This document shows, piece after piece, positions 35,972 through 44,121 of a stretch of 64,000 bases of DNA (positions are counted from its first letter, which is position 1; each line of letters opens with the position of its first letter). Under the pieces are notes generated by a model. The model made no database searches. It saw only the letters and a list, made by a program, of their open reading frames with translations, and had not been told where the DNA came from. Both the position numbers and the translations under genes were made by a program. The DNA is taken from positions 2,177,501-2,241,500 of the forward strand of contig NZ_CP030280.1 of the NCBI RefSeq assembly GCF_003287895.1, read 5' to 3'. The DNA comes from Blautia argi. Lineage in GTDB: Bacteria; Bacillota; Clostridia; Lachnospirales; Lachnospiraceae.

Positions 35972-38271
35972 TCGGAAAGGTAAAGCTGCATTTTTTCTCC
36001 CAGAGTTTTCGCTGCTTCTTCTGCACTGATGCTTCCTCCAAAATACTGGTCTGCACAGTCAAGAAATGTCTTTCTCACTGTCAGGTCTATGATTAAGGGT
36101 GTGTTTGCTTTCTTTGCCAAATCCAGAACAGGCGTTATCTGTTCCTTTGAAGGATAGCCATAGGAATGCATCTCTCCACCGCTAAAGCCCACACTGAAAA
36201 GTTCCTCCTGTCCTGCTTTTTCTGCAATCTCTGCCTGTTTTTCCAGACTTTCTGTACAAACAGGAAGTCCTTCCACAAAATCCTGCTGCTGAATTTCATC
36301 ACTTAACATGGTTTCCACAAATTCTATTGCCAGTTCTTTTTCCTTAGAAGAACTGTTGATTCCCATACGATTTACCGGCTGATAAAAATTGTGAGGATTT
36401 TTCACAGAAAGCCCCTGCTGTTTTTCCAGAATATCGCACAACAGCGAAATTTCTGTTAAACCGTACAAATCCGTTACGCCGGCAATATCGGTTTCTTCAT
36501 ACAATTCCAACATACCGATACCGGAGAATGCAGACATGCTGTTTCCTGACAAAATACGTCCCATAAAATTTGTACTCCATGCTGTTTCCATTTTTTCTGA
36601 TGGATTGTTATCCACCAGCTGCTTAGAAAGTTCTAAAACCTCCTGTATCTTTTCCTTGGAAAAGCTTCCGTCCTCCAGTCTTAATTCTTCATAATTTAAA
36701 GCAAACAAAAGATACGCCATCTGACTGTAAGAGGCAGCCCCTATGATTTTGCCTTTTGGCTGTTCCTCCAAAAATTCTTTTACAGAATCCAGACTGTCCA
36801 ATCTTGCCATTGCCTCCTCTGTGCCGTAAAGCACCGGTAAACGGAAGCACGCCGGAATTTCATAGTTCTTTCCGTCCTTTTTCACACCTTCTGTAATTCC
36901 CTTTAACAGTGTTTTCTCTTTGACTTTTTTCTCTGTAAAATCCGTTAAGTCCTCCAGAATTCCTTTTTCTATGTAGGAGTCTACAGGAAGGTCGTCCAAA
37001 AGCAGCACGTCCGGCCCCTTCTGGTTCAAAAGACTGGTATTTAATGCGTCCAGATAGTCCTCCGGATTTCCTTCTTCCTCCTGTTTCATGGCATACTGGT
37101 AATCCACGTCAACCTCTGGGTGCTTTTTTTCAAAGGCTCTTACCACTGCCTGTGTCATGCGGCTTTCGTACAGTCCGTATACGGACAACGTTTTTTCTGT
37201 TTTGGTGCTGACTGCTGCGTTGTAATAGTAATGGCAGACAGAAAAAACACCGGTCTGATAATTGACATACATTCCATAAAAGTCCCTGTTCTCTCCTGCC
37301 AGGAAATTCTTCATAACCAGACTGTTGACCGTTTCTCCCATATTGCCTCTGCTGCCGTCATAAATCTGTTCTCCAATACTGCCCTTTTCTTTATACACGG
37401 AAATGCCTTTTTCTGTTGCCAGGTAATACGTTCCGTCCTCACATGCAGCCAGACACCCCATTCCCAATTCCATGCTTTCTATTTTTACCTTACTGATTTC
37501 CTTTCCGGAAACCGCATCATAAGAGAAAAGAGTTTTCTGATCCTGTCCCAGGGTGAGAATTGTATTTCCCTGAATGGAAATCATGCCGTCATCATTGGTG
37601 ACAATCTCATGACTGGAAAAAGTATCTTTTTCCTTCCCGGTCTTCCCATCGTACAAAACAATATTGGAAGAGCCTGCCCCAACCAGGGCAATATCTCCAT
37701 TCTGTGTAACTCCCAGGTAATAGGGGAAGAAACCTCCGCTCTGCTTCTGATATTCCATGTCCAGACATTCCACAGGGACTTCCTGTGTTTCTCCTTCCCC
37801 TGTATGGCGATACAGATACCAGGGCTGAGGCGGAAGCATAAGTTCGCCCTCCGCAGAGGCTGCTGCTTCTGCTTCGTCTGCCTCGCCGCTGGTCATGAGA
37901 TACACATTTTTATCTTCTCCCTGCAAGAGATAGACCGGATAGGTTCCATCAGCAAGCTTTTCTTCTGCCCAGGCTTCCTCCTGCTTCTCCCAGTCACTGC
38001 CTCCCTGGTGTACATAGGAATACACTTTTTGTTCTGTTCCTTCCACTGCCTGTGTATAAATTTCCAGCTTTTTTTCCTCGTTTAAAAAACTTCCCAGATA
38101 GGATTCCTCTTCTGTCCAGGGTCCTTCCATTTCTTCCTCTACATAACCGCCTTTTGTTTCTTTTTTATCTCCTTTGTCTGCTTTTTTCTCTTCTTTGGCA
38201 GAACACCCTGCCAGCAGACCAAGCGTCACTGTGCCACAGAGCAAAAAAGCAAGCATTTTCTTACCCTTCAT
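35968..38271 (-). CDS. large solute-binding lipoprotein with N-terminal propeller-like region
   Basis: Encodes 767 residues. Signal peptide with lipobox LLAGC at about 18-22. Residues about 60-360 contain repeated YDGKTGKE / YDAVSGKE / ILTLGQDQKTLFSYDA-type blades resembling a beta-propeller. From about 375 (TLSVYGLYESRMTQAVVRAF) a family 1 extracellular sugar-binding domain follows (VLLLDDLPVDSYIEKGILEDL, in part). The fusion is about twice the usual size of sugar-binding proteins. It is the first gene of the operon with two permeases, HlyD and the MacB-like protein; no ATPase is present, so a shared MsmX-type ATPase is inferred. Substrate unknown. Confidence 0.85.
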   Translation of the reverse strand: MKGKKMLAFLLCGTVTLGLLAGCSAKEEKKADKGDKKETKGGYVEEEMEGPWTEEESYLGSFLNEEKKLEIYTQAVEGTEQKVYSYVHQGGSDWEKQEEAWAEEKLADGTYPVYLLQGEDKNVYLMTSGEADEAEAAASAEGELMLPPQPWYLYRHTGEGETQEVPVECLDMEYQKQSGGFFPYYLGVTQNGDIALVGAGSSNIVLYDGKTGKEKDTFSSHEIVTNDDGMISIQGNTILTLGQDQKTLFSYDAVSGKEISKVKIESMELGMGCLAACEDGTYYLATEKGISVYKEKGSIGEQIYDGSRGNMGETVNSLVMKNFLAGENRDFYGMYVNYQTGVFSVCHYYYNAAVSTKTEKTLSVYGLYESRMTQAVVRAFEKKHPEVDVDYQYAMKQEEEGNPEDYLDALNTSLLNQKGPDVLLLDDLPVDSYIEKGILEDLTDFTEKKVKEKTLLKGITEGVKKDGKNYEIPACFRLPVLYGTEEAMARLDSLDSVKEFLEEQPKGKIIGAASYSQMAYLLFALNYEELRLEDGSFSKEKIQEVLELSKQLVDNNPSEKMETAWSTNFMGRILSGNSMSAFSGIGMLELYEETDIAGVTDLYGLTEISLLCDILEKQQGLSVKNPHNFYQPVNRMGINSSSKEKELAIEFVETMLSDEIQQQDFVEGLPVCTESLEKQAEIAEKAGQEELFSVGFSGGEMHSYGYPSKEQITPVLDLAKKANTPLIIDLTVRKTFLDCADQYFGGSISAEEAAKTLGEKMQLYLSE

Positions 38272-38362
38272 TTTTTAATCTCCTTTCTGTTCCATGCAAG
38301 GCGTCCTTCTGCGAAATAAACAGAAGCCCTGCACCTTTTCTTCTGTTTTTATCATAACAGGG

Positions 38363-38419
38363 AAATCTCTAAAAATCTTTAAAGAATCCCTGTTGTTTTT
38401 GGAGATTTTTTAGAGATTT
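38363..38419. promoter_or_regulatory. inverted repeat between divergent operons, candidate operator
   Basis: AAATCTCTAAAAATCT (38363-38378) and AGATTTTTTAGAGATTT (38403-38419) are complementary apart from one extra base. They sit in the 207-base gap between the solute-binding lipoprotein and the response regulator, overlapping the likely promoter region of both. A binding site for the adjacent regulator is plausible but inferred. Confidence 0.5.
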
Positions 38420-38478
38420 CTATGATACAATAAAAACAGAAAATCAAGGAAAGAACATAGATAGAAAGGATTTACCTT

Positions 38479-39165
38479 ATGCGAATTTTATTAATTGAAG
38501 ACGATGTTTCTCTTTGCAGGGCTCTTCTCATTCATCTAAGCAGTGAAGGATATGAAACAGATATCTGTCACAATGGTACAGACGGGCTGTCCTATGCTCT
38601 GCAAAATGCCTATGATGTGATTATTTTAGACCGTATGCTTCCGGAATTGGACGGACTGACTCTTTTATCTGCTGTCCGTAAAAAGAATATATCCACGCCT
38701 GTCATTATGGCAACTGCCATGGATTCTCTTCAGGATAAAATAAGCGGACTGGACTGCGGAGCAGATGACTATATTACCAAACCTTTTGATACACAGGAGC
38801 TTCTCGCCCGTATTCGCGCCCTGACCAGACGTCCTGCAAAATTGAAGACTTCCCCTTTACTTTTTTGCGGAGATTTATCTTTTGACCCGGAAAAACTGGA
38901 ACTATCTGCACACGGAAAAACCCTTTCTCTCTCAAAGAAAGAATCCGGTCTTATGGAATATCTGCTGAAAAACAAGGAACAGCACCTGCGCCGAGGCCTG
39001 ATACTATCCTATGTATGGGGCGCTGACGCTGAAGTGGAAGAAGGAAATCTGGATAATTATATCTACTTTCTAAGACGGCGGCTACGTACCTTAAAAAGTC
39101 AGGTGCAGATTAAAACCATTCACGGCGTAGGCTATTGTCTAACAAATGCCCAGGAGGAAATCTGA
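38479..39165 (+). CDS. OmpR/PhoB-family response regulator
   Basis: Encodes 228 residues. Receiver domain (1-118) with the acidic pair EDD (7-9), phospho-acceptor Asp in IILDRMLPELDG (about 51-62), Thr/Ala switch in MATAMDS and Lys in TKPFDTQELLARIRAL (about 101). C-terminal winged helix (about 130-222) with KKESGLMEYLLKNKEQHLRR and VWGADAEVEEGNLDNYIYFLRRRL (in part). It overlaps the kinase by one base (TGATG). Divergent orientation from the importer/HlyD operon suggests that operon as a target. Confidence 0.95.
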   Translation: MRILLIEDDVSLCRALLIHLSSEGYETDICHNGTDGLSYALQNAYDVIILDRMLPELDGLTLLSAVRKKNISTPVIMATAMDSLQDKISGLDCGADDYITKPFDTQELLARIRALTRRPAKLKTSPLLFCGDLSFDPEKLELSAHGKTLSLSKKESGLMEYLLKNKEQHLRRGLILSYVWGADAEVEEGNLDNYIYFLRRRLRTLKSQVQIKTIHGVGYCLTNAQEEI

Positions 39166-40478
39166 TGTTTCAAACTCTTCAGAAAAAGCTGACCTTTTTA
39201 TATACTCTGACTACGGGAACCATTCTCACCGTAATTTTAATTATCTGTTTTTTCTATATGAAAAGTTCCGTGGAAGCCCGGTACAAGGCGCAGTTTTCCA
39301 GTATTTTCCTGACGATTTCCAATCGTTTTCAGACAGAAGCCTTTTTTACAGATTCCTGGCTCTCCCAAATGGAACTGGATAATCAACTGGTGATTCACAT
39401 TGAGGAAAACAAACAGCCCCTGTTTTTTCAAGGCGCTTTCCAGACGAAAACTGACCGCAGCCTTCTTTTAAAGAAGGCTTATAAAAAAGCAAAAGAAGAC
39501 GGTGCCACGCCTCAGGCGGCTGCTCTTTCCTCTCCCCTGCAATCCTCTGTTTTTACTCTAAAAGGAACGGAAAAGGACACTTATCTGGGCATGTATCTGG
39601 TAGAATCCACTTTTTCCGGATACAAATCTCTTCTTGTTTTGCAGGACATCAGTTCTTTTTCCAAACAGCTTCTGTGGCAGGGAATCTTCTTCCTGCTGAC
39701 CGGTCTTGCCGGCATTTTTCTTCTGTATCTTGCAAGCTGGCACACGGTCGGAAAAACCCTGCTCCCTTTAAAAGAGAATCAGAAAAAGCAGGCAGAATTC
39801 ATTGCCGCTGCCTCCCATGAACTCCGTTCTCCCCTGGCAGTTATTCAGGCAAGCGCCTCTGCGGTACGAACCTCTCCTCAAAACACAGACCAGATGCTTT
39901 TTACCATTGAGAAGGAATGTACCCGTATGGGAAATCTGATTAAGGATTTGCTGGTCCTGGCAGCCTCTGATTCCAGAAAATGGCAGCTTACCCTTGGCGC
40001 GTATGACAGTGATACCCTGCTTTTGGACGTATATGAAACCTTTGAGCCCATATGCCTCCACAAAAAGATTACCCTGCACCTGACACTGCCGGATATAGAA
40101 CTTCCCCGGGTATACTGTGATAAAAACCGGGTAATTCAGATACTGACCATTCTTCTGGACAATGCCCTTACTTATACCAGCCCCGGTGGAAGGGTTGACC
40201 TGAAAATCTTTGCAAAAAAGAAAAAAATCTGCTATGTGGTAGCAGATCATGGAAAAGGGATTCCTGATGAGGAAAAAGAACGAATTTTTGAACGCTTTTA
40301 CCAAAGCGACAAATCACGGAAAGAAAAAGAACATTTCGGGCTGGGGCTTTCCATTGCCAGGGAACTGACGGAACTGCAAAAGGGAAAGCTGACCCTGACA
40401 GATACCCAGGGCGGAGGCTGTACCTTTACGCTGACTTTATCTGCCGCTGAAGAAAACCATACCTCTTCCCACCCCTGA
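39165..40478 (+). CDS. sensor histidine kinase
   Basis: Encodes 437 residues from ATG 39165 with AGGAGG upstream; a longer frame starting inside the regulator was rejected. Two membrane segments (about 14-33 and 167-189) bracket an extracytoplasmic sensor of about 130 residues. The H-box is AASHELRSPLAVIQAS (about 211-226), N-box TILLDNALTYTSPGG (about 323), G1 VADHGKGIPDEEKERIFERF (about 351-370) and G2 FGLGLSIARELTE (about 381). There is no clear HAMP domain. Partner of the preceding response regulator. The stimulus cannot be read from sequence. Confidence 0.95.
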   Translation: MFQTLQKKLTFLYTLTTGTILTVILIICFFYMKSSVEARYKAQFSSIFLTISNRFQTEAFFTDSWLSQMELDNQLVIHIEENKQPLFFQGAFQTKTDRSLLLKKAYKKAKEDGATPQAAALSSPLQSSVFTLKGTEKDTYLGMYLVESTFSGYKSLLVLQDISSFSKQLLWQGIFFLLTGLAGIFLLYLASWHTVGKTLLPLKENQKKQAEFIAAASHELRSPLAVIQASASAVRTSPQNTDQMLFTIEKECTRMGNLIKDLLVLAASDSRKWQLTLGAYDSDTLLLDVYETFEPICLHKKITLHLTLPDIELPRVYCDKNRVIQILTILLDNALTYTSPGGRVDLKIFAKKKKICYVVADHGKGIPDEEKERIFERFYQSDKSRKEKEHFGLGLSIARELTELQKGKLTLTDTQGGGCTFTLTLSAAEENHTSSHP

Positions 40479-40495
40479 TTGCTGCAAAAAAATCA

Positions 40496-40543
40496 GCCGT
40501 ACAAACTACACAGCCATTTTCTGACTGCTACAGCTTGTACGGC
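40496..40543 (+). terminator. hairpin after the histidine kinase gene
   Basis: GCCGTACAA (40496-40504) pairs with TTGTACGGC (40535-40543) around a 30-base loop. The following stretch is only moderately T-rich, so termination is likely but not certain. Confidence 0.55.
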
Positions 40544-40591
40544 GTTCACTTTTATACGCTGATTTCAAGAAAAAACTCCATATTCCTTTTT

Positions 40592-40960
40592 CTATTCTGT
40601 ATCTGCTTCCCCTTCACTAAGCAACTGTATCTCATACACCTGATTGATTTTTGCCGGATAAGACTCCAGGATTATGCCGTCATAAAGAATTTTCACACAA
40701 TCCCCTTCTTTTAAATCAGGAACCTTTTGGGAATCTTTCACCTGTGTACTGACTGTAATTTTATCTGCAGAAAGGCTCTCCTCTTCCAATGGCTCTATTA
40801 GAATGTATTGCTCTTTTACTTCTAACACCTGCCCTTTCAGGCTGACCCTCCTCTGCTCTTTCCTGTCACAACCGGAAAGCATCAATATAAAAATCACCAG
40901 AATTACAATAAACGACCTGAAATATCTCAACAAATTATGTGCTTTCGTTTCTTTATTCAT
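40592..40960 (-). CDS. small lipoprotein with a DUF3221-like fold
   Basis: Encodes 122 residues. A signal peptide (VILVIFILMLSGC, lipobox at about 27-30) precedes a small beta-rich domain (about 40-115) with GQVLEVKEQYILIEPLEEE and GDCVKILYDGIILESYPAKI (each quoted in part). The pattern of a beta barrel around 'V..G.xVkv.YdG.i.es.Pa.i' is shared with DUF3221/YobA-type lipoproteins; the assignment is tentative. Single gene, convergent with the kinase gene. Confidence 0.75.
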   Translation of the reverse strand: MNKETKAHNLLRYFRSFIVILVIFILMLSGCDRKEQRRVSLKGQVLEVKEQYILIEPLEEESLSADKITVSTQVKDSQKVPDLKEGDCVKILYDGIILESYPAKINQVYEIQLLSEGEADTE

Positions 40961-41041
40961 TCCCTTCCCTCCATTCTGGTGAAATTAATAATTTCAATCA
41001 CTTCATCTTTGAGGGATTCCTCCCAGCAGGAAAAAGCAACT

Positions 41042-41422
41042 TTATCCATGCAGTTCCAGCGGCTGCCCGTCCGGATCAAAGAAAAAGGTCATTTTTTCTC
41101 CCGTAAATTCATCTGTCCGTATAGGCTCTGTTTCCACACCCAATGCCTGCAGCTCCTTTGCCGTTTTCTCCACATCTTCTACTTTAAACGCCAGATGCCG
41201 CAGTCCATTTGCTTCCGGGTAACTGGGTCTTTTGGGACGTCCCGGAATGATAAACAATTCCAGTTCCACATTTCCCTGCCGCAGGTCAATTTTGTAGTCC
41301 TTCCTCTCCTCTCTGTAATTTTCCCGAATCACCTCAAATCCTAAAATCTCCACATAAAAATTTTTAGACTTCTCGTAATCACTTCCAATAATGGCAATAT
41401 GATGTATGGTATCCAGCTTCAT
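41042..41422 (-). CDS. VOC-family (glyoxalase I-like) protein, YaeR type
   Basis: Encodes 126 residues from the second of two adjacent ATGs, which fits the GGAGG spacing better. HHIAIIGSDYEKSKNFYVEIL (in part, about 6-25), NVELELF, GLRHLAFKVEDV (about 73-84) and FFFDPDGQPLELHG (about 112-125) are the paired beta-alpha-beta-beta-beta modules and metal positions (His, Glu) of the SMU1112c/YaeR group. Lactoylglutathione lyase activity has not been shown for many such proteins, so the substrate is unknown. The next VOC gene lies 27 bases upstream in the same direction. Confidence 0.88.
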   Translation of the reverse strand: MKLDTIHHIAIIGSDYEKSKNFYVEILGFEVIRENYREERKDYKIDLRQGNVELELFIIPGRPKRPSYPEANGLRHLAFKVEDVEKTAKELQALGVETEPIRTDEFTGEKMTFFFDPDGQPLELHG

Positions 41423-41449
41423 CATTTCCTCCTCTTACTCGCTCTGCTG

Positions 41450-41812
41450 TTATCTTGTTTCCCCCACCTCTATTAATGTTCCGTCTGGGTCATAAAAACG
41501 TATCACTTTCCGTTCCCAGGCATTGCAGGTCAAGGGTGTCACATATTTTACAGGCTCTTCATAGTTATTTAGTTTTTCTGCAAATGCTTCTATATTTCTT
41601 TCCTCAAAATACAATTCTGTGCTGTGACTCTTTGGACACACCGTTTTTTGAATGGTTGCTTCCCAGAGCTTTTTCTCCTGAAGCACCAGTCCTTCTGTTA
41701 AAATCACATTTTCTCCGCTGTCCAGAAGAACTTCCAGTCCAAATAAATCATGGTAAAATTTTTTGGACTTTTCTATATCTGTTACCACAATCAACACATT
41801 TTTTAGCTTCAC
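41450..41812 (-). CDS. VOC-family protein
   Basis: Encodes 120 residues. LKNVLIVVTDIEKSKKFYHDLF at the start (in part) and RVIRFYDPDGTLIEVGE at the end (approximate; KVIRFYDPDGTLIEV seen) define two VOC modules. The second metal Glu (IEV) is present, while the usual first His is replaced in NVLIVVTD, so metal binding may differ. It resembles the group including bleomycin-resistance-like and dioxygenase-like proteins, without enough detail to choose. Paired with the neighbouring VOC gene. Confidence 0.82.
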   Translation of the reverse strand: MKLKNVLIVVTDIEKSKKFYHDLFGLEVLLDSGENVILTEGLVLQEKKLWEATIQKTVCPKSHSTELYFEERNIEAFAEKLNNYEEPVKYVTPLTCNAWERKVIRFYDPDGTLIEVGETR

Positions 41813-41915
41813 GTTTCCTCACCCCATAAAAAGCTTTTTTATTTGTCTTATAAAAATCATACCATAGGTTTTTCCCCAATAGAAGAAAAATTTGTGTTTT
41901 TCATCTGGAGATTTT

Positions 41916-41932
41916 ATATAGAATTCCTCTGC
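41916..41932 (+). repeat. left 17-bp inverted repeat bracketing the Rpn gene
   Basis: ATATAGAATTCCTCTGC here is the exact reverse complement of 42873-42889. Similarity continues outward with one indel (ATTTT then ATATAG, against ATTTTG then ATATAG). No direct target duplication is visible outside. Confidence 0.8.
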
Positions 41933-42033
41933 TTCACTCTGAAATTTGCCTGATATGGCATTGATAAGTTACGACTTGATAATAGACTCTGCTTTACACA
42001 GAAAAGACAAGATATCCCTATATTCTGAAGATA

Positions 42034-42858
42034 TCAATTTTCGGTTTCTTTATATTTATTCATCTCTTCTTCAGAAATATCACATAACTCCATGATTTTT
42101 TCCTCACTCAGACCTTTTTTACGCATGGCGGTTACCATTTTTATAATACCTTTTTCCATGCCTTCTTTAATGCCTTCCTTTATCCCTTCGTTCCTTTCAT
42201 CTCTCAGCATTTCTTCCAAAATCATAAAGCGTTCCTCCATTTCCCGGTTTCCTTTGATATCCCGGATAAAGTTCTGAAGCTGCCTTACATAAGGGTCATG
42301 AAAATCCTCCTGGCTCTGTTTTAAATCTGCTTTCACAAATTTCAAAAACGCTGCCAGTTCTCTGGATACTTCCTTTTCATTTTCTCCACAGGTACTTAGA
42401 AATACAAGTGTTCTGCCGTCCTTCAGTTTCGCAGTTTCGCTTTCTTTGCATTCTGCCTGAAAGGTATAGCGATATTTCTTTTCTCCAAACGGGTCAAAAT
42501 CGCAAATAAAAATCACATAGGTATCCGGCAGTTCTTCGTAACTCTGCCCTGCAAGAAGCAACTCCATATCCATCTGGCTTTGATAATAACGGCTGCGTTT
42601 TCCAAGCTCCGGCTTTTTCACCACCTGCATTTCTACATTATAGCAGGTATTGTTTTCATCTCTGGTATACACATCTAAACGAACCCCCTTATACTCAGGG
42701 TGGTAAACCATACTTTTTTCCCGACTGACCTCCACATGGTCAATCTCCATATCCAATACCCGCTCCAGCAGTCCCCTGCAGTTTTCCGGATTTATCATGA
42801 CTGCACCAAACATAAAATTATTCTTAATTGTAAGGTCGCTTAAACATTTTTTCTGCAT
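42034..42858 (-). CDS. Rpn-family PD-(D/E)XK nuclease ('putative transposase')
   Basis: Encodes 274 residues. The nuclease core is near the N-terminus: DLTIKNNFMFGAVM (about 7-20), then RLDVYTRDENNTCYNVEMQ (D about 60, ExQ about 75), giving the PD-(D/E)XK triad, followed by YYQSQMDMELL (about 89). The C-terminal third has the charged, repeated EGIKEGIKEGMEKG and a helix KKGLSEEKIMELCDIS, normal for Rpn. Rpn proteins promote recombination or act as toxin-like nucleases in other bacteria. The gene stands alone and is bracketed by 17-bp inverted repeats, suggesting it moves or was moved as a unit of about 1 kb. Confidence 0.88.
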   Translation of the reverse strand: MQKKCLSDLTIKNNFMFGAVMINPENCRGLLERVLDMEIDHVEVSREKSMVYHPEYKGVRLDVYTRDENNTCYNVEMQVVKKPELGKRSRYYQSQMDMELLLAGQSYEELPDTYVIFICDFDPFGEKKYRYTFQAECKESETAKLKDGRTLVFLSTCGENEKEVSRELAAFLKFVKADLKQSQEDFHDPYVRQLQNFIRDIKGNREMEERFMILEEMLRDERNEGIKEGIKEGMEKGIIKMVTAMRKKGLSEEKIMELCDISEEEMNKYKETEN

Positions 42859-42872
42859 ATATCCTCCACTTT

Positions 42873-42889
42873 GCAGAGGAATTCTATAT
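42873..42889 (-). repeat. right 17-bp inverted repeat bracketing the Rpn gene
   Basis: Exact reverse complement of 41916-41932. It lies 15 bases upstream of the Rpn start, so it also overlaps the expected promoter or leader region. Confidence 0.8.
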
Positions 42890-42924
42890 CAAAATTATAG
42901 CATGAGAATGGAAAAAGACAAGAC

Positions 42925-42968
42925 AAAAAAGAGCAGTCCTCTGTATTTTTTCAACAGAAGCACTGCTC
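42925..42968 (-). terminator. terminator of the polyamine operon
   Basis: On the minus strand GAGCAGT..TTCTGT pairs with ACAGAG..ACTGCTC (arms 42968-42952 and 42945-42931) with a small internal loop, followed by six T (42930-42925). Confidence 0.85.
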
Positions 42969-42984
42969 CCTTTCCTCTCAGCTT

Positions 42985-44121
42985 TCAGGAAAGCCGATTT
43001 TTAAAGTCCTCATATCCAAAGCTTTTTACCAGCTTCATTTCTCCATCTTGGCTTCTCCAGACAATATCCGGCAAAGCCATGCCATTAAATGTATTGGTCT
43101 TTACCATGGTGTAAAGCGCCATATCCTCCAATACCACTAAATCCCCTTCTTTCAGAGGCGCATCAAAGGAATAATCTCCAATAACGTCACCTGCAAGACA
43201 GGTAGGTCCTGCCAGTCTTACGGTATATGCCTTTTCCCCCGGAAGTCCGCTGTCCTTTACAGGAGGGCGATAAGGCATTTCCAATACGTCCGGCATATGA
43301 CAAGCTGCAGAAGTATCTAAAAGCGCAATATCCATACCATTATGCACCACCTCCAGAACCTCTGATACCAGAAATCCCGCCTGTAAAACCACTGCTTCTC
43401 CGGGTTCCAGATACACTTCTACCTTATAGGTTTCTCTCAGATGCTTTACCATACGAATCAGAGCGTCTGTATCATAATCCTCTCTTGTAATATGATGCCC
43501 GCCTCCCAGATTCAGCCATTTCATACCATACAGATATTTTCCGAACTTTTCTTCTACGGCTTTCAGGGTAATCTCCAGAGCATCTGCTCCCTGTTCACAC
43601 AGCGTATGAAAATGCAATCCGTCCAAAAGAGGAAGCAATTCCTCGTCAAAATTTTCCAGCGTTGTTCCCAGTCTGGAAAAAGGAGCGCAGGGGTCATAGA
43701 TATCATGACCCTCCTGTGTAGAACACTGGGGATTAATCCGCAGCCCTACAGCTTTTCCGGCTTCTTTTGCCCTTTTTGCATATCTTCGCACCTGGTTTGG
43801 AGAATTAAATACCATGTGGTCTGCATACTGCAAAAGTTCTTCAAATTCCTCTTCTCTGTAAGCAGGGGAAAACACATGTGTTTCCCCGCCAAACTCTTCT
43901 TTTCCCAGTCTTGCCTCATACAACCCGCTGGCTGTGGTTCCTGCCAGATAATTTCTCAAAAGGGAATAGGTATAAAACATGGAAAATGCCTTCTGTGCCA
44001 GAAGAATTTTACACCCGGCTGCTTCAGACACCTGCTTTAACCGCTCCAGATTCTTTACCAGCCTTTTTTCATCTACCAGAAAATATGGTGTGGAAAAGGA
44101 TTTTTTCTCCGCCCCTGCCAT
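42985..44121 (-). CDS. nspC: carboxynorspermidine/carboxyspermidine decarboxylase
   Basis: Encodes 378 residues of the alanine-racemase-fold PLP decarboxylases. The PLP lysine is in CKILLAQKAFSMF (about residue 42), with EHG-like HFHTLCEQGADAL (about 198), LNLGGGHHITREDYD (about 228) and the C-terminal GPTCLAGDVIGDY (about 305), in which the Cys comes from the dimer partner. It decarboxylates carboxy(nor)spermidine to the polyamine. It is the last gene of the operon, and its ATG overlaps the stop of the dehydrogenase gene. Confidence 0.95.
   Translation of the reverse strand: MAGAEKKSFSTPYFLVDEKRLVKNLERLKQVSEAAGCKILLAQKAFSMFYTYSLLRNYLAGTTASGLYEARLGKEEFGGETHVFSPAYREEEFEELLQYADHMVFNSPNQVRRYAKRAKEAGKAVGLRINPQCSTQEGHDIYDPCAPFSRLGTTLENFDEELLPLLDGLHFHTLCEQGADALEITLKAVEEKFGKYLYGMKWLNLGGGHHITREDYDTDALIRMVKHLRETYKVEVYLEPGEAVVLQAGFLVSEVLEVVHNGMDIALLDTSAACHMPDVLEMPYRPPVKDSGLPGEKAYTVRLAGPTCLAGDVIGDYSFDAPLKEGDLVVLEDMALYTMVKTNTFNGMALPDIVWRSQDGEMKLVKSFGYEDFKNRLS

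Noticed and set aside
37120..38085. 321-residue open frame on the plus strand
   Set aside because: It is entirely antisense to the solute-binding lipoprotein gene, has Cys/Phe/His-rich composition typical of shadow frames, and no ribosome site or recognisable domain.
40493..40560. Structured leader for the small lipoprotein gene
   Set aside because: The hairpin lies downstream of both convergent genes (kinase and lipoprotein), so it is better explained as a terminator.
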